Positions 1-7,566 of a DNA stretch of 55,233 bases are shown here, piece after piece. The notes beneath the pieces are model-generated. The model saw nothing but the letters and a program-made list of their open reading frames with translations. It was not told where the DNA came from and searched no databases. A program made the position numbers and the translations under genes. Origin of the DNA: Parcubacteria bacterium C7867-006 (GTDB taxonomy: Bacteria; Patescibacteriota; Minisyncoccia; Phycocordibacterales; DATDWN01); NCBI GenBank assembly GCA_001189155.1, contig LFCP01000003.1, positions 1 to 55,233 on the forward strand, read 5' to 3'. Every line of letters begins with the position of its first letter. Position 1 is the stretch's first letter.

Positions 1-164
1 GTATTTTTTGCATAAATAGTAATACCACGCTCCTGTTCTAGGGCATTTGAGTCCATACTTATTCCTTCTTCAGTTACCATACCAGTCTGACGCATCAGAG
101 CGTCTGTCAGGGTAGTTTTTCCGTGGTCCACGTGAGCAATAATTGCTATGTTTCTTATCTGCAT
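1..164 (-). CDS. typA: TypA/BipA translational GTPase, N-terminal part (cut by window edge)
   Basis: Only the first 54 codons are inside the window; the gene runs off the left edge on the minus strand. The translation starts [20 protein letters not shown], with the G1 P-loop (AHVDHGKT, residues 10-17) of a translation-factor GTPase. It continues into a switch I region ending [18 protein letters not shown]. The MDSN..E.ERGITI.AKN form is typical of TypA/BipA rather than LepA or EF-G. TypA binds the ribosome and helps assembly and stress adaptation. The ATG at 162-164 is the only sensible start. No Shine-Dalgarno sequence is visible. Confident for the family; the rest of the protein cannot be judged. 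Confidence 0.9.
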   Translation of the reverse strand, partial: MQIRNIAIIAHVDHGKTTLTDALMRQTGMVTEEGISMDSNALEQERGITIYAKN

Positions 165-283
165 ATAATTTGATTTAAAAATCCGCTAAAGCGGTAAATT
201 TGAGCCCTAATTAAAGCAAATTTTTGGCCTTGAGTCAAACTTTTCCCTTGCTTAACTATTTAAAAATTGAGACAATTTATGGA

Positions 284-898
284 ATGTTTATTTCACCAAC
301 AGAGGTTTTAGCAATATTAGAACACTATAAGTATTTTCTGATTTTCCCAATTGCGATAATAGAAGGTCCGATTATTATTATCATTACAGGTTTTTTGGTC
401 TATTTAGGGTATCTTAACGGTTTTGTCGCTTATTCGGTTTTAGTTGTTGCCGATATTATAGGTGATTCGATGTATTATGGTATTGGTAAGTTATGGAAGA
501 AATCTGCTTTGGTAAAAAAATGGGCAAAAATTATTGGTTATGATGAAAATAGCGAGGCTTTCCTAGAGGATCATTTTCGTAAACATAAAGGCAAAACTTT
601 TCTTTTGGCAAAAATATCTCACGGTATTGGTGGGGCCGTTCAGGTCTCTTCGGGAATTGCTGGAGTAAATTATTTTGAATTTCTTACTTATAGTGTTCTA
701 GGGACAATACCTAAGGCCGCCCTCCTATTTTTTGTTGGTTATTATGCTGGTAGTTCTTACGTTAGGATTGATAGTTATTTTGATTTTATTGCGAAAATCA
801 CTCTTACTCTGTCTTTTTTGTTGGTTATTTATTTTATTTTATCTAAATATGCTAAACGTTATTTAACATCAAAAAATGATAATGAAATTATTAATTAG
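284..898 (+). CDS. DedA / VTT-domain membrane protein
   Basis: About 204 residues with four to five hydrophobic segments, in the order of DedA (SNARE-associated/VTT) proteins: an E.P-type segment (IIEGPIIIIITGF), a soluble loop with the D-x-x-GD pattern (VVADIIGDSMYYGIGK), then a basic stretch and a G-rich segment (GIGGAVQVSSGIAG). DedA proteins act in the inner membrane and are linked to lipid flipping (undecaprenyl phosphate, phosphatidylethanolamine) and membrane potential. A TTG start at 224 would add 20 residues in the same frame, but the ATG at 284 gives a normal N-terminus and is preferred. Substrate unknown. Confidence 0.8.
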   Translation: MFISPTEVLAILEHYKYFLIFPIAIIEGPIIIIITGFLVYLGYLNGFVAYSVLVVADIIGDSMYYGIGKLWKKSALVKKWAKIIGYDENSEAFLEDHFRKHKGKTFLLAKISHGIGGAVQVSSGIAGVNYFEFLTYSVLGTIPKAALLFFVGYYAGSSYVRIDSYFDFIAKITLTLSFLLVIYFILSKYAKRYLTSKNDNEIIN

Positions 899-925
899 AA
901 ATTAATTTTGTGTTACAATAACTCT

Positions 926-1174
926 ATGGAATCTCCAATATCTATTTTACCACCACTGCCAACTCTACATTTGTCCCTTTCTATAACTTCAAATATTCTA
1001 TTCGGTGTTTTGTTGGTTTTTGGTGTTATTTATATAATAGTTTCTGGAGTTTTGTTCTATCACTGGACAGCATATGGGATGGGTAGCAAAGGGGTATATG
1101 TCGGTGAGGTTTTGTTTTCATCTGTTTCAGTTCTACTGTTTATTACAGCAGTTTTATCTATTAGTTATTTTTAA
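926..1174 (+). CDS. small two-to-three-helix membrane protein, unknown function
   Basis: An 82-residue protein, mostly hydrophobic, with transmembrane segments near residues 22-45 and 60-80 joined by a short loop (FYHWTAYGMGSKGVYVGE). No family recognised. The ATG at 926 is preceded by TACAAT ending 6 nt upstream, so the mRNA would be leaderless; a TTG at 908 adds six residues but would lie upstream of the likely transcript start. Three bases separate it from the PH-domain gene downstream, so the two are probably co-transcribed. Confidence 0.65.
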   Translation: MESPISILPPLPTLHLSLSITSNILFGVLLVFGVIYIIVSGVLFYHWTAYGMGSKGVYVGEVLFSSVSVLLFITAVLSISYF

Positions 1175-1177
1175 ATT

Positions 1178-1729
1178 ATGGCAAGAGATGTTTTACATTT
1201 AGAGGCTGACGAGCACATTATATTGGAAGTTAGAAAACATTGGATTGTTTTTGTTGGTTATGCAATAAGCCTTTTATTTTCTAGTCTTATGCCATTTTTA
1301 ATTTTTGTGGTTGTTAGAGTGTTTTATCCAAGTATTTTAGATATAGGAATGAAAGGTAACGTAAATGCTTTATTTCTATTTGTTTATTGTTTATGGTTAC
1401 TGTTTTTATGGATATCTTTTTTTATAAATTGGACAAAGTATTATTTGGATGTTTGGTATGTAACAGAAAAAAGAATTATTGCTGTTGATCAAAGAAAAAT
1501 ATTTGATAGAGGCATATCAAATCTACGTTTTGATAAAATTCAAGACGTCACTTTGGATGTAAGAGGTTTTATTCCAACTCTACTTAACTATGGAAATGTA
1601 AAAGTTCAAACTGCTGGGGAGGACAACTATGAGTTTTCTATGAGTACCGTAAAAGATCCTGAAAATGTCAGAAAGGTTATATTTAATCAACATAACGAAA
1701 TAGGGGATAAAAGTAGGAGTATTTTTTAG
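1178..1729 (+). CDS. PH-domain membrane protein (YdbS/bPH2-like)
   Basis: 183 residues. Two transmembrane helices lie at about residues 22-50 and 65-88. They are followed by a bacterial PH-like domain (YLDVWYVTEKRIIAVDQRKI, then FDKIQDVTLDVRGFIPTLLNYGNVKVQTAG), whose pattern is typical of bPH2/YdbS proteins: a membrane hairpin, then VT..RI...G....R......KI..V....G....G.G.V.V.TA. Such proteins are membrane-bound and have no established enzymatic role. The gene follows the small membrane gene by 3 nt, without an SD sequence. Confidence 0.8.
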   Translation: MARDVLHLEADEHIILEVRKHWIVFVGYAISLLFSSLMPFLIFVVVRVFYPSILDIGMKGNVNALFLFVYCLWLLFLWISFFINWTKYYLDVWYVTEKRIIAVDQRKIFDRGISNLRFDKIQDVTLDVRGFIPTLLNYGNVKVQTAGEDNYEFSMSTVKDPENVRKVIFNQHNEIGDKSRSIF

Positions 1730-1815
1730 GTAGTAATACACAGGGTACTAGTGATTATTTTTTTAGGTATTGTATAATATATACTGTAAGTCTTATTAAT
1801 AAGTAAACTTAAAAT

Positions 1816-2034
1816 ATGAAATCTTTACACAAGATTGCTTTTGTTCTTCTAGTGATCGGTGGTTTAAACTGGTTACTAGTAGCATTTGGTTATAACCTAG
1901 TTGATTCTTTACTTGGAACAGGTTCTACACTATCAATGCTCGTTTACATTATTGTTGGTCTTTCTGCTGTGTATGAAGCTGTTACACACAAGAAGAACTG
2001 CAAGAACTGTAATCCAGGTGGAGGACAGATGTAA
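1816..2034 (+). CDS. DUF378 family small membrane protein
   Basis: 72 residues with two transmembrane helices (about 6-26 and 38-56). The pattern LVIGGLNWLLVAFGYNLVDSL.G is diagnostic of DUF378. The short tail carries a CKNC pair (KKNCKNCNPGG) that could bind metal or form a disulfide; this is inferred. A -10-like TATAAT at about 1771 gives it a short leader, and a clear intrinsic terminator follows within 20 nt of the stop, so it looks monocistronic. Function unknown. Confidence 0.85.
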   Translation: MKSLHKIAFVLLVIGGLNWLLVAFGYNLVDSLLGTGSTLSMLVYIIVGLSAVYEAVTHKKNCKNCNPGGGQM

Positions 2035-2052
2035 TTTGTTTGTTAATAAAAG

Positions 2053-2083
2053 CAAAAGCTCCGAAAGGGGCTTTTGTTTTTAT
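2053..2083 (+). terminator. intrinsic terminator after the DUF378 gene
   Basis: Ten-base-pair stem (CAAAAGCTCC / GGGGCTTTTG with one G-U pair) closed by a GAAA tetraloop at 2063-2066 and followed by a T-run. A textbook Rho-independent terminator on the plus strand. Confidence 0.9.
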
Positions 2084-2116
2084 TTTAATAATTATAATCA
2101 ATAATATATAAATACA

Positions 2117-2500
2117 ATGGATATAAATAAAAAAATAGTTATGGAGTATGAAGAATTAGCTTTTAATAAAAAAGATGTAAAAGCAGCTGTTGAGTACTTG
2201 CATGATAATTTTAAACAACACAATCCTCAAGTTCCAGATGGTAAAGAGGGTTTCATAAATGGTATCGGTGGTTATCTTTTGGCTAATAATCCAAATCTTA
2301 AAAAAGAAATCAAAAGAATAGTAGTAGATGGTGATATGGTCGCAGCTCATTCTTTTGCTAAGTTTAATGGTGAAAATGAATCTGAAAGAGGTGTCGCAAT
2401 AGCCGATTTTTATGTCATCAAAGACGGTAAGATAGCTGAGCATTGGGATGTTATACAAGAAATTCCTGCTGAGACAGCAAATAGTAATACAATGTTTTAA
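2117..2500 (+). CDS. SnoaL-like / NTF2-fold protein
   Basis: 127 residues forming an alpha+beta cone fold of the SnoaL/NTF2 type: an N-terminal helix (VMEYEELAFNKKDVKAAVEYL), HDNFKQHNPQVPDGKEGF, then beta strands with VDGDMVAAHSFAKF and the family's closing ADFYVIKDGKIAEHWDVIQ. The family includes polyketide cyclases and many uncharacterised proteins, so no reaction can be assigned. It is separated by 5 nt from the ABM-domain gene downstream, and the two are probably one operon. An AT-rich promoter-like tract precedes the ATG; no SD sequence. Confidence 0.8.
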   Translation: MDINKKIVMEYEELAFNKKDVKAAVEYLHDNFKQHNPQVPDGKEGFINGIGGYLLANNPNLKKEIKRIVVDGDMVAAHSFAKFNGENESERGVAIADFYVIKDGKIAEHWDVIQEIPAETANSNTMF

Positions 2501-2505
2501 ATTGT

Positions 2506-3069
2506 ATGGATAATAGAGATATTTTAAATGAACCAGTAACCGTTGTTGTAAAAAGAGTAGTTAAGTCTGGTAAAGAAGGAGATTTTGAAAACTGGCTAAA
2601 AGGTGCAACAGAAGATTTAAAAAAATTCCAAGGTTATAGAGATATAACACTAATACGTCCTCAATCTGGATCATCTAAATCAGAGTACGTTTTGGTTATA
2701 AGATTTGATAATTATAAAAATCTTGATAATTGGGAAAATTCTCCTATAAGAAATGAGTGGATGAATAAAGCAAAAGGTTTTACAGAAAATTTAGAGAATC
2801 AACGTATAACGGGTTTGGAATACTGGTTCTCTTTACCAGAAATACCAAAAGCAAATGTTCCACCAAGATACAAAATGGCAATAGTAACAATCATAGCTAT
2901 TTATCCGTTATCAACTCTTATTGGAATCTATCTTGTCCCTAAATTAGTTTGGATAGAGCCTTACTCAAGAGGTTTACTGGTTACTATTTTGTTAGTTGGT
3001 CTGATGACATATGTAGTTATGCCTTATACGACAAAACTTTTTAGAGGATGGCTGTTTAAAGGAAGATAA
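2506..3069 (+). CDS. ABM-domain protein with C-terminal membrane helices
   Basis: 187 residues. Residues about 10-110 match the antibiotic biosynthesis monooxygenase (ABM) ferredoxin-like domain: VTVVVKRVVKSGKEGDFENW, a helix, GYRDITLIRP, then YVLVIRFDNYKNLDNWENSP. Residues about 125-180 form two transmembrane helices, so the domain is tethered to the membrane. This ABM-plus-two-helix layout is seen in a family whose chemistry is unproven; ABM domains oxidise small aromatics or bind haem. It follows the SnoaL-like gene by 5 nt. Its stop codon directly abuts the stop codon of the carboxypeptidase gene on the opposite strand. Confidence 0.8.
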   Translation: MDNRDILNEPVTVVVKRVVKSGKEGDFENWLKGATEDLKKFQGYRDITLIRPQSGSSKSEYVLVIRFDNYKNLDNWENSPIRNEWMNKAKGFTENLENQRITGLEYWFSLPEIPKANVPPRYKMAIVTIIAIYPLSTLIGIYLVPKLVWIEPYSRGLLVTILLVGLMTYVVMPYTTKLFRGWLFKGR

Positions 3070-3963
3070 TTAGTCAAAAATATTGGCTAGATATTGGTCT
3101 ATGTCTCTTTGAGAAACATCATAGAAATTAAGGTTTTGATCGTGAAGTCTTGTTGCAAGGGTTACTCCAACAAATCTCCAGTGCCATGGTTCATAGATAT
3201 AGTAGGTATTGTTTTTAGGGTAAGAAAGAATAAAACCGTATTTATATGCATTTGCTGTCAGCCACTTATACGCGTCAGTTTTTTCAAATCCGGTTAGGAC
3301 ACTTCCTATTTTTGGTGTAGTAAAATCTATTGTTGTTCCTAGTTGGTGTTCAGAGTATCCTTGATCTGCTGAAAACTTGTTTGCTCCATATCCATATGTA
3401 ACTTTGTATGCTGATTTCAATCCTGCTTGTGTTGAGAAAGATCTATATGCAGAGAGGATTTGTATATCAACTCCTTGAGCCTTTGCATCATCTAGCATAA
3501 GTTTTAGTTTTGGATATATGTCACTGAGGATTTCAAGAGGTTTATTTTTTATATTTAGATATCGGTCTTCAATAGCAGAAAGTCTTGGAGGTACATAATT
3601 TTCATTTAAAAAATAGACTTTTGAGTATTTTTTAAGTAGTTCCACATCAGTTTGGCTCAGTTTCTGGAGCTGCCCAACTGTACTCGTAATATCTTGGATT
3701 TGGCTTTGTATATATGAGTTGTTTTGCCGTTCAGCTCCAAGTATTGTTAATATCGCATCTTTTTCTCCTCTGACTTTAAAGAGGTTGTTTTGAGTAATAC
3801 TAAGAGCTTGTTTATATGTAGCAACCTGATTTTCTAGAGATATATTCAAGTCTCTCATTTTATAGAATATATATCCGTCATAGATAAATGAAGTTAAAAT
3901 TAAGGCAATACATGCACTCAGGATTACCTTATCTGGCATCAGTTTTTTAATCTTCTCTTTCAT
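3070..3963 (-). CDS. D-Ala-D-Ala carboxypeptidase, VanY/M15B family
   Basis: 297 residues. An N-terminal signal anchor (residues 12-34) is followed by a coiled-coil-like stretch (about 40-115) and a C-terminal M15B peptidase domain. The zinc and catalytic motifs are visible: SAYRSF, SEHQLGTTIDF (H206, D213) and EPWHWRFVG (E258, H261). It would trim the terminal D-Ala of peptidoglycan stem peptides outside the membrane. The open frame extends further upstream, but the ATG at 3961-3963 is preferred because TATAAT ends 7 nt before it, giving a leaderless start. The coiled coil may act as a spacer to reach the wall. Confidence 0.88.
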   Translation of the reverse strand: MKEKIKKLMPDKVILSACIALILTSFIYDGYIFYKMRDLNISLENQVATYKQALSITQNNLFKVRGEKDAILTILGAERQNNSYIQSQIQDITSTVGQLQKLSQTDVELLKKYSKVYFLNENYVPPRLSAIEDRYLNIKNKPLEILSDIYPKLKLMLDDAKAQGVDIQILSAYRSFSTQAGLKSAYKVTYGYGANKFSADQGYSEHQLGTTIDFTTPKIGSVLTGFEKTDAYKWLTANAYKYGFILSYPKNNTYYIYEPWHWRFVGVTLATRLHDQNLNFYDVSQRDIDQYLANIFD

Positions 3964-3995
3964 TCTGGCGATTATAACATAGTTTTTGGCCAGTA

Positions 3996-4316
3996 TTATA
4001 TGAGGAATTTTTCTACATATATCTCTTTGTGGTGAGCTGTGTAAATTACTTTTCCATTTTGTATTTGGATTATTTGTGGAGTTTCGTGTTTTATTTGGAA
4101 CCACTCCTCAATTTTTTTAGAAAGTACAGGCTCTGTTTGAACTGTTACCATATATATAACTGGGTTTATTTTTCTTTCTCTGATTTTGTTTTCTATGTCA
4201 TCAGCAAGTTTGCTGCTAGTATTGCAATCATCCGAGTATTTGAAAATAGTCACAGTGTTATTTTCTGATTTCTCCAGTATTTCTGATAGATGGGTAGTTT
4301 TTTTGAATAGTGACAT
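3996..4316 (-). CDS. YtxJ-like (DUF2847) thioredoxin-fold protein
   Basis: 106 residues with a thioredoxin-like fold. The redox motif position reads KYSDDCNTSS, matching the single-cysteine TxCPxSx-type motif of YtxJ/BrxC monothiol bacilliredoxins. This is followed by the expected cis-Pro region HETPQIIQIQNGKV. In Firmicutes such proteins remove bacillithiol from proteins. No low-molecular-weight thiol biosynthesis gene is visible here, so the partner thiol is unknown. TATAAT ends 6 nt before the ATG, so the gene appears leaderless. Family assignment moderately sure. Confidence 0.72.
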   Translation of the reverse strand: MSLFKKTTHLSEILEKSENNTVTIFKYSDDCNTSSKLADDIENKIRERKINPVIYMVTVQTEPVLSKKIEEWFQIKHETPQIIQIQNGKVIYTAHHKEIYVEKFLI

Positions 4317-4374
4317 TTGCTAATTATATCAAACGGGGTTTAAAGTAGAGAATTAAAAAGATATACTTATAAAA
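4317..4374. promoter_or_regulatory. divergent promoter region, ytxJ-like / VTT gene
   Basis: 58 bp between two divergent start codons. The minus strand has TATAAT ending 6 nt before the ytxJ-like ATG; the plus strand has TATACT ending 7 nt before the ATG at 4375. Both genes therefore look leaderless. Confidence 0.6.
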
Positions 4375-4944
4375 ATGAAAATGGATAAGACTAAAATAAA
4401 ATATGCGGTATATGCTATCTGGTTTTTAATGATCGGGGTTTCTTTGTATTATTACTTTTTTGCCGGTAGTGTTATACGAACAGAATTTTCCCGTATATTT
4501 GGTTCCTCACTTGTTTTAGGTTATTTCGTTTATTTGTTGGCGGGGTGTTTGAGAGGATTTACTTTGATTCCAATAACATATCTTATTGTGGTTGGTATTT
4601 TATTTTTACCACCATTACCTTTGTATTTTCTGACAATGATTGGAGTTTTTGTTTCGTCGCTAAGTATATATTATTTCTCAGAGTATCTTAATTTTGATGA
4701 ATATTTTGAAAAAAAACATCCAAAGCAAATTCAGAGTATTAAAAATTTCCTAGTCAAAAATGAACTACCTATTGTTGTGGGTTGGAGTTTTGCGCCGTTT
4801 TTACCTACAGATCTTATTTGTTATGTTTGTGGAGCTATGGAGATAAATGTAAAGAAATTTATTTTTGGAGTTATTGTTGGAGAGGGGATTTCTTGTGCTA
4901 TCTATATTTTTTTAGGTAAAGAAATTATTGGATTTTTGTTTTAA
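4375..4944 (+). CDS. TVP38/TMEM64-like VTT-domain membrane protein
   Basis: 189 residues and five to six hydrophobic segments. The segment GCLRGFTLIPITYLIVVGILF matches the TVP38/TMEM64 branch of the VTT superfamily (R-x-F-x-x-x-P). It is followed by the amphipathic region YFSEYLNFDEYF and GWSFAPFLPTDLICYVCGAM. It is a second VTT protein in the window, distinct from the DedA-like one at 284. A role in lipid scrambling or transport is inferred from the superfamily only. Its stop codon overlaps by 4 nt the stop of the DUF5667 gene on the other strand. Confidence 0.78.
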   Translation: MKMDKTKIKYAVYAIWFLMIGVSLYYYFFAGSVIRTEFSRIFGSSLVLGYFVYLLAGCLRGFTLIPITYLIVVGILFLPPLPLYFLTMIGVFVSSLSIYYFSEYLNFDEYFEKKHPKQIQSIKNFLVKNELPIVVGWSFAPFLPTDLICYVCGAMEINVKKFIFGVIVGEGISCAIYIFLGKEIIGFLF

Positions 4945-5786
4945 TCTCTATTTTCTAATTTAGGATAAGATATTCTGATTAGAGTTTCATTTAATAGTGG
5001 GGTATCATTGTCTTCTGATTCATCCTCGTGTTCTATTTTTGTTTTAGTTTCTGTTTCTTGTTGTGTAGATGTTGCTTCAATCATCATTGTGGCACTGAAA
5101 GTTGAAACATTGTTATTTATTTGTGTTTCTTCTGAAGGGGTAGTTTTTGCTCTAAGGGAGTTGTTTTCAACATTTTTTACTTTCGGTTGTTCTTGTTTCC
5201 TGTTTTTCAGTATTTCATCTACAACATCTTTGTGTTTTTGTAGTGAGTTTTCTAATTTTATTTTAACTTCTTTTGCTGACTTTTTATCTCCACTTGTATC
5301 AAGAGTTTTAACCCTCTGCATTGTTGATTGTAAGTCCTGACTAAACTGGTTTTCTATTTGTGCCCTAATTGTTTGGTCGAGTTTATTTTGGGTAGAGAGC
5401 ATTTCGGCTTCAGAAAGTCGTTCATCTATATGAGTTGCTTCTATATTTGCTTTAGCTTCTGGTGTAAGAGCTGTAAATGTTTCCAGTCTCTCATTCAGGT
5501 TTATTTTAATAGGGTATAGAACATCTCCCGGTAGAGAATATTTTGCTACAGCAGAAGTTCCCCCTGTTGCCGAAATAAGCAGTACTATTACAAATGCGCT
5601 AGCTAGGATTTTGTGATGCAAAAACATATCGTTTGAAAAAGGAGAAAGAATTTTGTCGCCAGCTTTTTTATACCAAGGCTCTCTGATTGGATTATCCATC
5701 ACAAAAGATTGAAGTGCTTTAAAACCAGCTTGCTTTTCGGCATCTGTCATTCTTTCGCTATTTATTTTTTTGAATAATTCATTCAT
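4941..5786 (-). CDS. DUF5667 protein, probable anti-sigma factor
   Basis: 281 residues. The N-terminal 60 residues are soluble and charged, followed by one transmembrane helix (about residues 60-80). After that comes YSLPGDVLYPIKINLNERLETFTALTPEAKA, the DUF5667 signature, in an extracytoplasmic helical domain, and then a low-complexity acidic tail. It starts 4 nt after the stop of the ECF sigma factor gene. That order, plus the cytoplasmic head, single helix and external sensor, is the usual arrangement of a membrane anti-sigma factor; the role is inferred, since the head shows no clear zinc motif. Confidence 0.78.
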   Translation of the reverse strand: MNELFKKINSERMTDAEKQAGFKALQSFVMDNPIREPWYKKAGDKILSPFSNDMFLHHKILASAFVIVLLISATGGTSAVAKYSLPGDVLYPIKINLNERLETFTALTPEAKANIEATHIDERLSEAEMLSTQNKLDQTIRAQIENQFSQDLQSTMQRVKTLDTSGDKKSAKEVKIKLENSLQKHKDVVDEILKNRKQEQPKVKNVENNSLRAKTTPSEETQINNNVSTFSATMMIEATSTQQETETKTKIEHEDESEDNDTPLLNETLIRISYPKLENRD

Positions 5787-5790
5787 ATAA

Positions 5791-6333
5791 TTAATTTTCG
5801 TATTTTTTAATCTCTGATGAAACTAAATCTTTTAATTTTTTAATTGCTCTATTTAGTCTTACAGAAACCACATTCTGACTAACATCTAAACTATCTGCCA
5901 TTTCTGATATAGAAAGATCTTCATTATATTTCATAAATAAAATATCTGAGTACATTTCAGGTAAGGTTTGGACAAGCCCCATAATTTTCTCTCCATCTAG
6001 TTTGTTAACTATTGATTCTAACTCATCTACATTGCTAGTTGGTTCAAAACCATCCTCACTCATTGTCTCGAGGGAATCGGTATTGTAGTCTTTTTTGCCT
6101 CTTTTTCTGTATTCGTCAATAACTAGATTTCCTGCAACTTTATATAGAAAAGCTCTTATATTTTCTAACTCACCGTTTTTGGATATGTGAATCCAAGTTT
6201 TCATAAATGTTTCCTGAGTTAAATCAAGGGCTCTTTCTCTGTTGTCAATCTTGAAAATTATGAAACGGAAAATACTGTCAGAATGGCTCTGATATGCTTC
6301 CAGGAACATTTTTTCAAGTACTTTATTTGGCAT
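5791..6333 (-). CDS. ECF-type RNA polymerase sigma factor
   Basis: 180 residues with sigma70 region 2 (FIIFKIDNRERALDLTQETFMKTW, then the -10 recognition helix AFLYKVAGNLVIDEYRKRGK). An acidic linker follows, then region 4 (LPEMYSDILFMKYNEDLSISEMADSLDVS...VSVRLNRAIKKLK) with its helix-turn-helix. Regions 1 and 3 are missing, as in ECF sigma factors. It forms an operon with the DUF5667 gene. Upstream, an A/T-rich TATAAAAT-like -10 lies about 40 nt before the ATG, so this transcript has a leader. It probably directs an envelope-stress response; targets cannot be read from the window. Confidence 0.9.
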   Translation of the reverse strand: MPNKVLEKMFLEAYQSHSDSIFRFIIFKIDNRERALDLTQETFMKTWIHISKNGELENIRAFLYKVAGNLVIDEYRKRGKKDYNTDSLETMSEDGFEPTSNVDELESIVNKLDGEKIMGLVQTLPEMYSDILFMKYNEDLSISEMADSLDVSQNVVSVRLNRAIKKLKDLVSSEIKKYEN

Positions 6334-6550
6334 TTGAGACGTTAGTAGGTCTTATTTATTACAGTTTTTTTATCTCTAATTTTATAAGATGTTATGCTAG
6401 ATTTTAGCACATTTTTATATTTTTTCCATATAACTATTGAATAATGTTATAAATTGTTTTCTATTTTTGTTATCCACTGTTTTTTGGTGGTTTTGCACAT
6501 GTAATCAACAGTTTATTAAGAGTTTTGTTGTTGACACTAAAATATCATAA

Positions 6551-6733
6551 GCGGGAGAATATAGTTACGGTTTATCTAGAGAGAAACTTCCTCAATATAA
6601 AATAATCCCGGTATGGGGGAGTTATGACCCTCAATCAAGGATAAATATTACAATAGCGTGAAGTTTTCTTTCACAAAAAAGATAGACCCGCTACACCAAA
6701 GCGCTACGTCATGCACGGGCGCTTTTGGCTTTT
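6551..6733 (+). ncRNA. candidate structured ncRNA of unknown family
   Basis: The 444-bp gap between the sigma factor and the secreted cassette holds no convincing ORF. It contains GCGGG at 6551-6555, complementary to CCCGC at 6687-6691, as a closing stem. Inside are small hairpins (GGGGG/CCCTC near 6613-6631; GTGAA/TTCAC near 6658-6673). An intrinsic terminator follows (CCAAAGCGC at 6696 pairing with GCGCTTTTGG ending 6728, then T-rich). Possible promoters are TATCAT at 6543-6548, or TTGACA at 6531 with GAGAAT 18 nt downstream. I could not match it to RNase P, tmRNA, SRP or 6S RNA by eye. The 5' end is uncertain. Confidence 0.45.
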
Positions 6734-6743
6734 AATAGGAAAA

Positions 6744-6780
6744 TGACGCACGTCCCGATGGGGTCGGGAAGCGTGCGTCA
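6744..6780 (-). terminator. terminator overlapping the stop codon of the secreted cassette gene
   Basis: Nearly perfect palindrome: TGACGCACG (6744-6752) pairs with CGTGCGTCA (6772-6780), and TCCCGA with TCGGGA inside. On the minus strand a TTTT run follows. The first three bases of the minus-strand stem are the TGA stop codon of the gene at 6778-7458. Confidence 0.88.
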
Positions 6781-7458
6781 TCGGGTTTCCGTAACAGCTA
6801 CGCCATTCACGGACAGGTAGTGATAGGTTACCGTCATACTGGACGGACCCACAAGCTTTACCTGAGCAGTGGACTCTAGGAACACGGGCAGTCTTGCTCC
6901 CTCAATCTTGCTGTAGACTCTGACGAATTTTACATCGTTGGTCCACCATGATGGGTTTTTCACTAAGCGACCTTCAATTCTTACAAGGTCACCAGTTGGT
7001 GTTACGAAGAGCGAACCATCAATCATCAATGGTTCGTTCCGTAGCGGTTTGCTGAGTAACTGAAAAAGATCGGGGAAAACCTCTTCTCCAGCTGTGATGG
7101 TGTAGTTGCTCGGAGTAAAGGCTACTTTTGACGGGTCGATTTTTTCTGTATAAGTCCTTTCATCGTTGAGGGATTTACGAATGGCCTTGTTGCGGATGAT
7201 TCCCGAGCCAGATTCGTTTATCACTCGGTAGAAGAGCCTTTTTCCATTTCCAGACAGGTTTACCTCAACTTCCATTGAGGCTGACATGTTGGTTTTCAGG
7301 TTGCGGGCTTCGATGTGGCGAATGGAGGTGTACTCCATGACAGGCGTAGTTTCTTGTGACAGAAACTTCGCGACGATCTCGTCTTCTTGTTCCTGACCTT
7401 TTGAGCCAGATACGAGGAAGACAATCAAAACAGTGACTGTGGCCAGCACTTTTCTCAT
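6778..7458 (-). CDS. secreted protein of unknown function (SD-type cassette)
   Basis: 226 residues. An N-terminal signal peptide (MRKVLATVTVLIVFLVSGSKG) suggests export; the rest is a soluble, beta-rich protein without recognised motifs. It differs from its neighbours in three ways: codon use is clearly GC-richer, a strong Shine-Dalgarno (GAGGAGG) lies 5-6 nt before ATG, and its terminator overlaps the stop codon. These traits are shared with seven other genes in the window. I do not recognise the family. A cargo gene acquired from elsewhere is the simplest reading, but this is inference. Confidence 0.75.
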   Translation of the reverse strand: MRKVLATVTVLIVFLVSGSKGQEQEDEIVAKFLSQETTPVMEYTSIRHIEARNLKTNMSASMEVEVNLSGNGKRLFYRVINESGSGIIRNKAIRKSLNDERTYTEKIDPSKVAFTPSNYTITAGEEVFPDLFQLLSKPLRNEPLMIDGSLFVTPTGDLVRIEGRLVKNPSWWTNDVKFVRVYSKIEGARLPVFLESTAQVKLVGPSSMTVTYHYLSVNGVAVTETR

Positions 7459-7566
7459 TGTTCCTCCTCTGGAACGTTCTGGCTCTATTTTACTACAAAT
7501 ATGTTGATTAATGAACTCTAAGATTTATTAACATGAGAGAATTTTAAAATCTGGTATAATCGTTTT

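Noticed and set aside
224-283. TTG-initiated extension of the DedA-like protein
   Set aside because: The 20 extra residues do not look like a DedA N-terminus, and the ATG at 284 gives a normal one.
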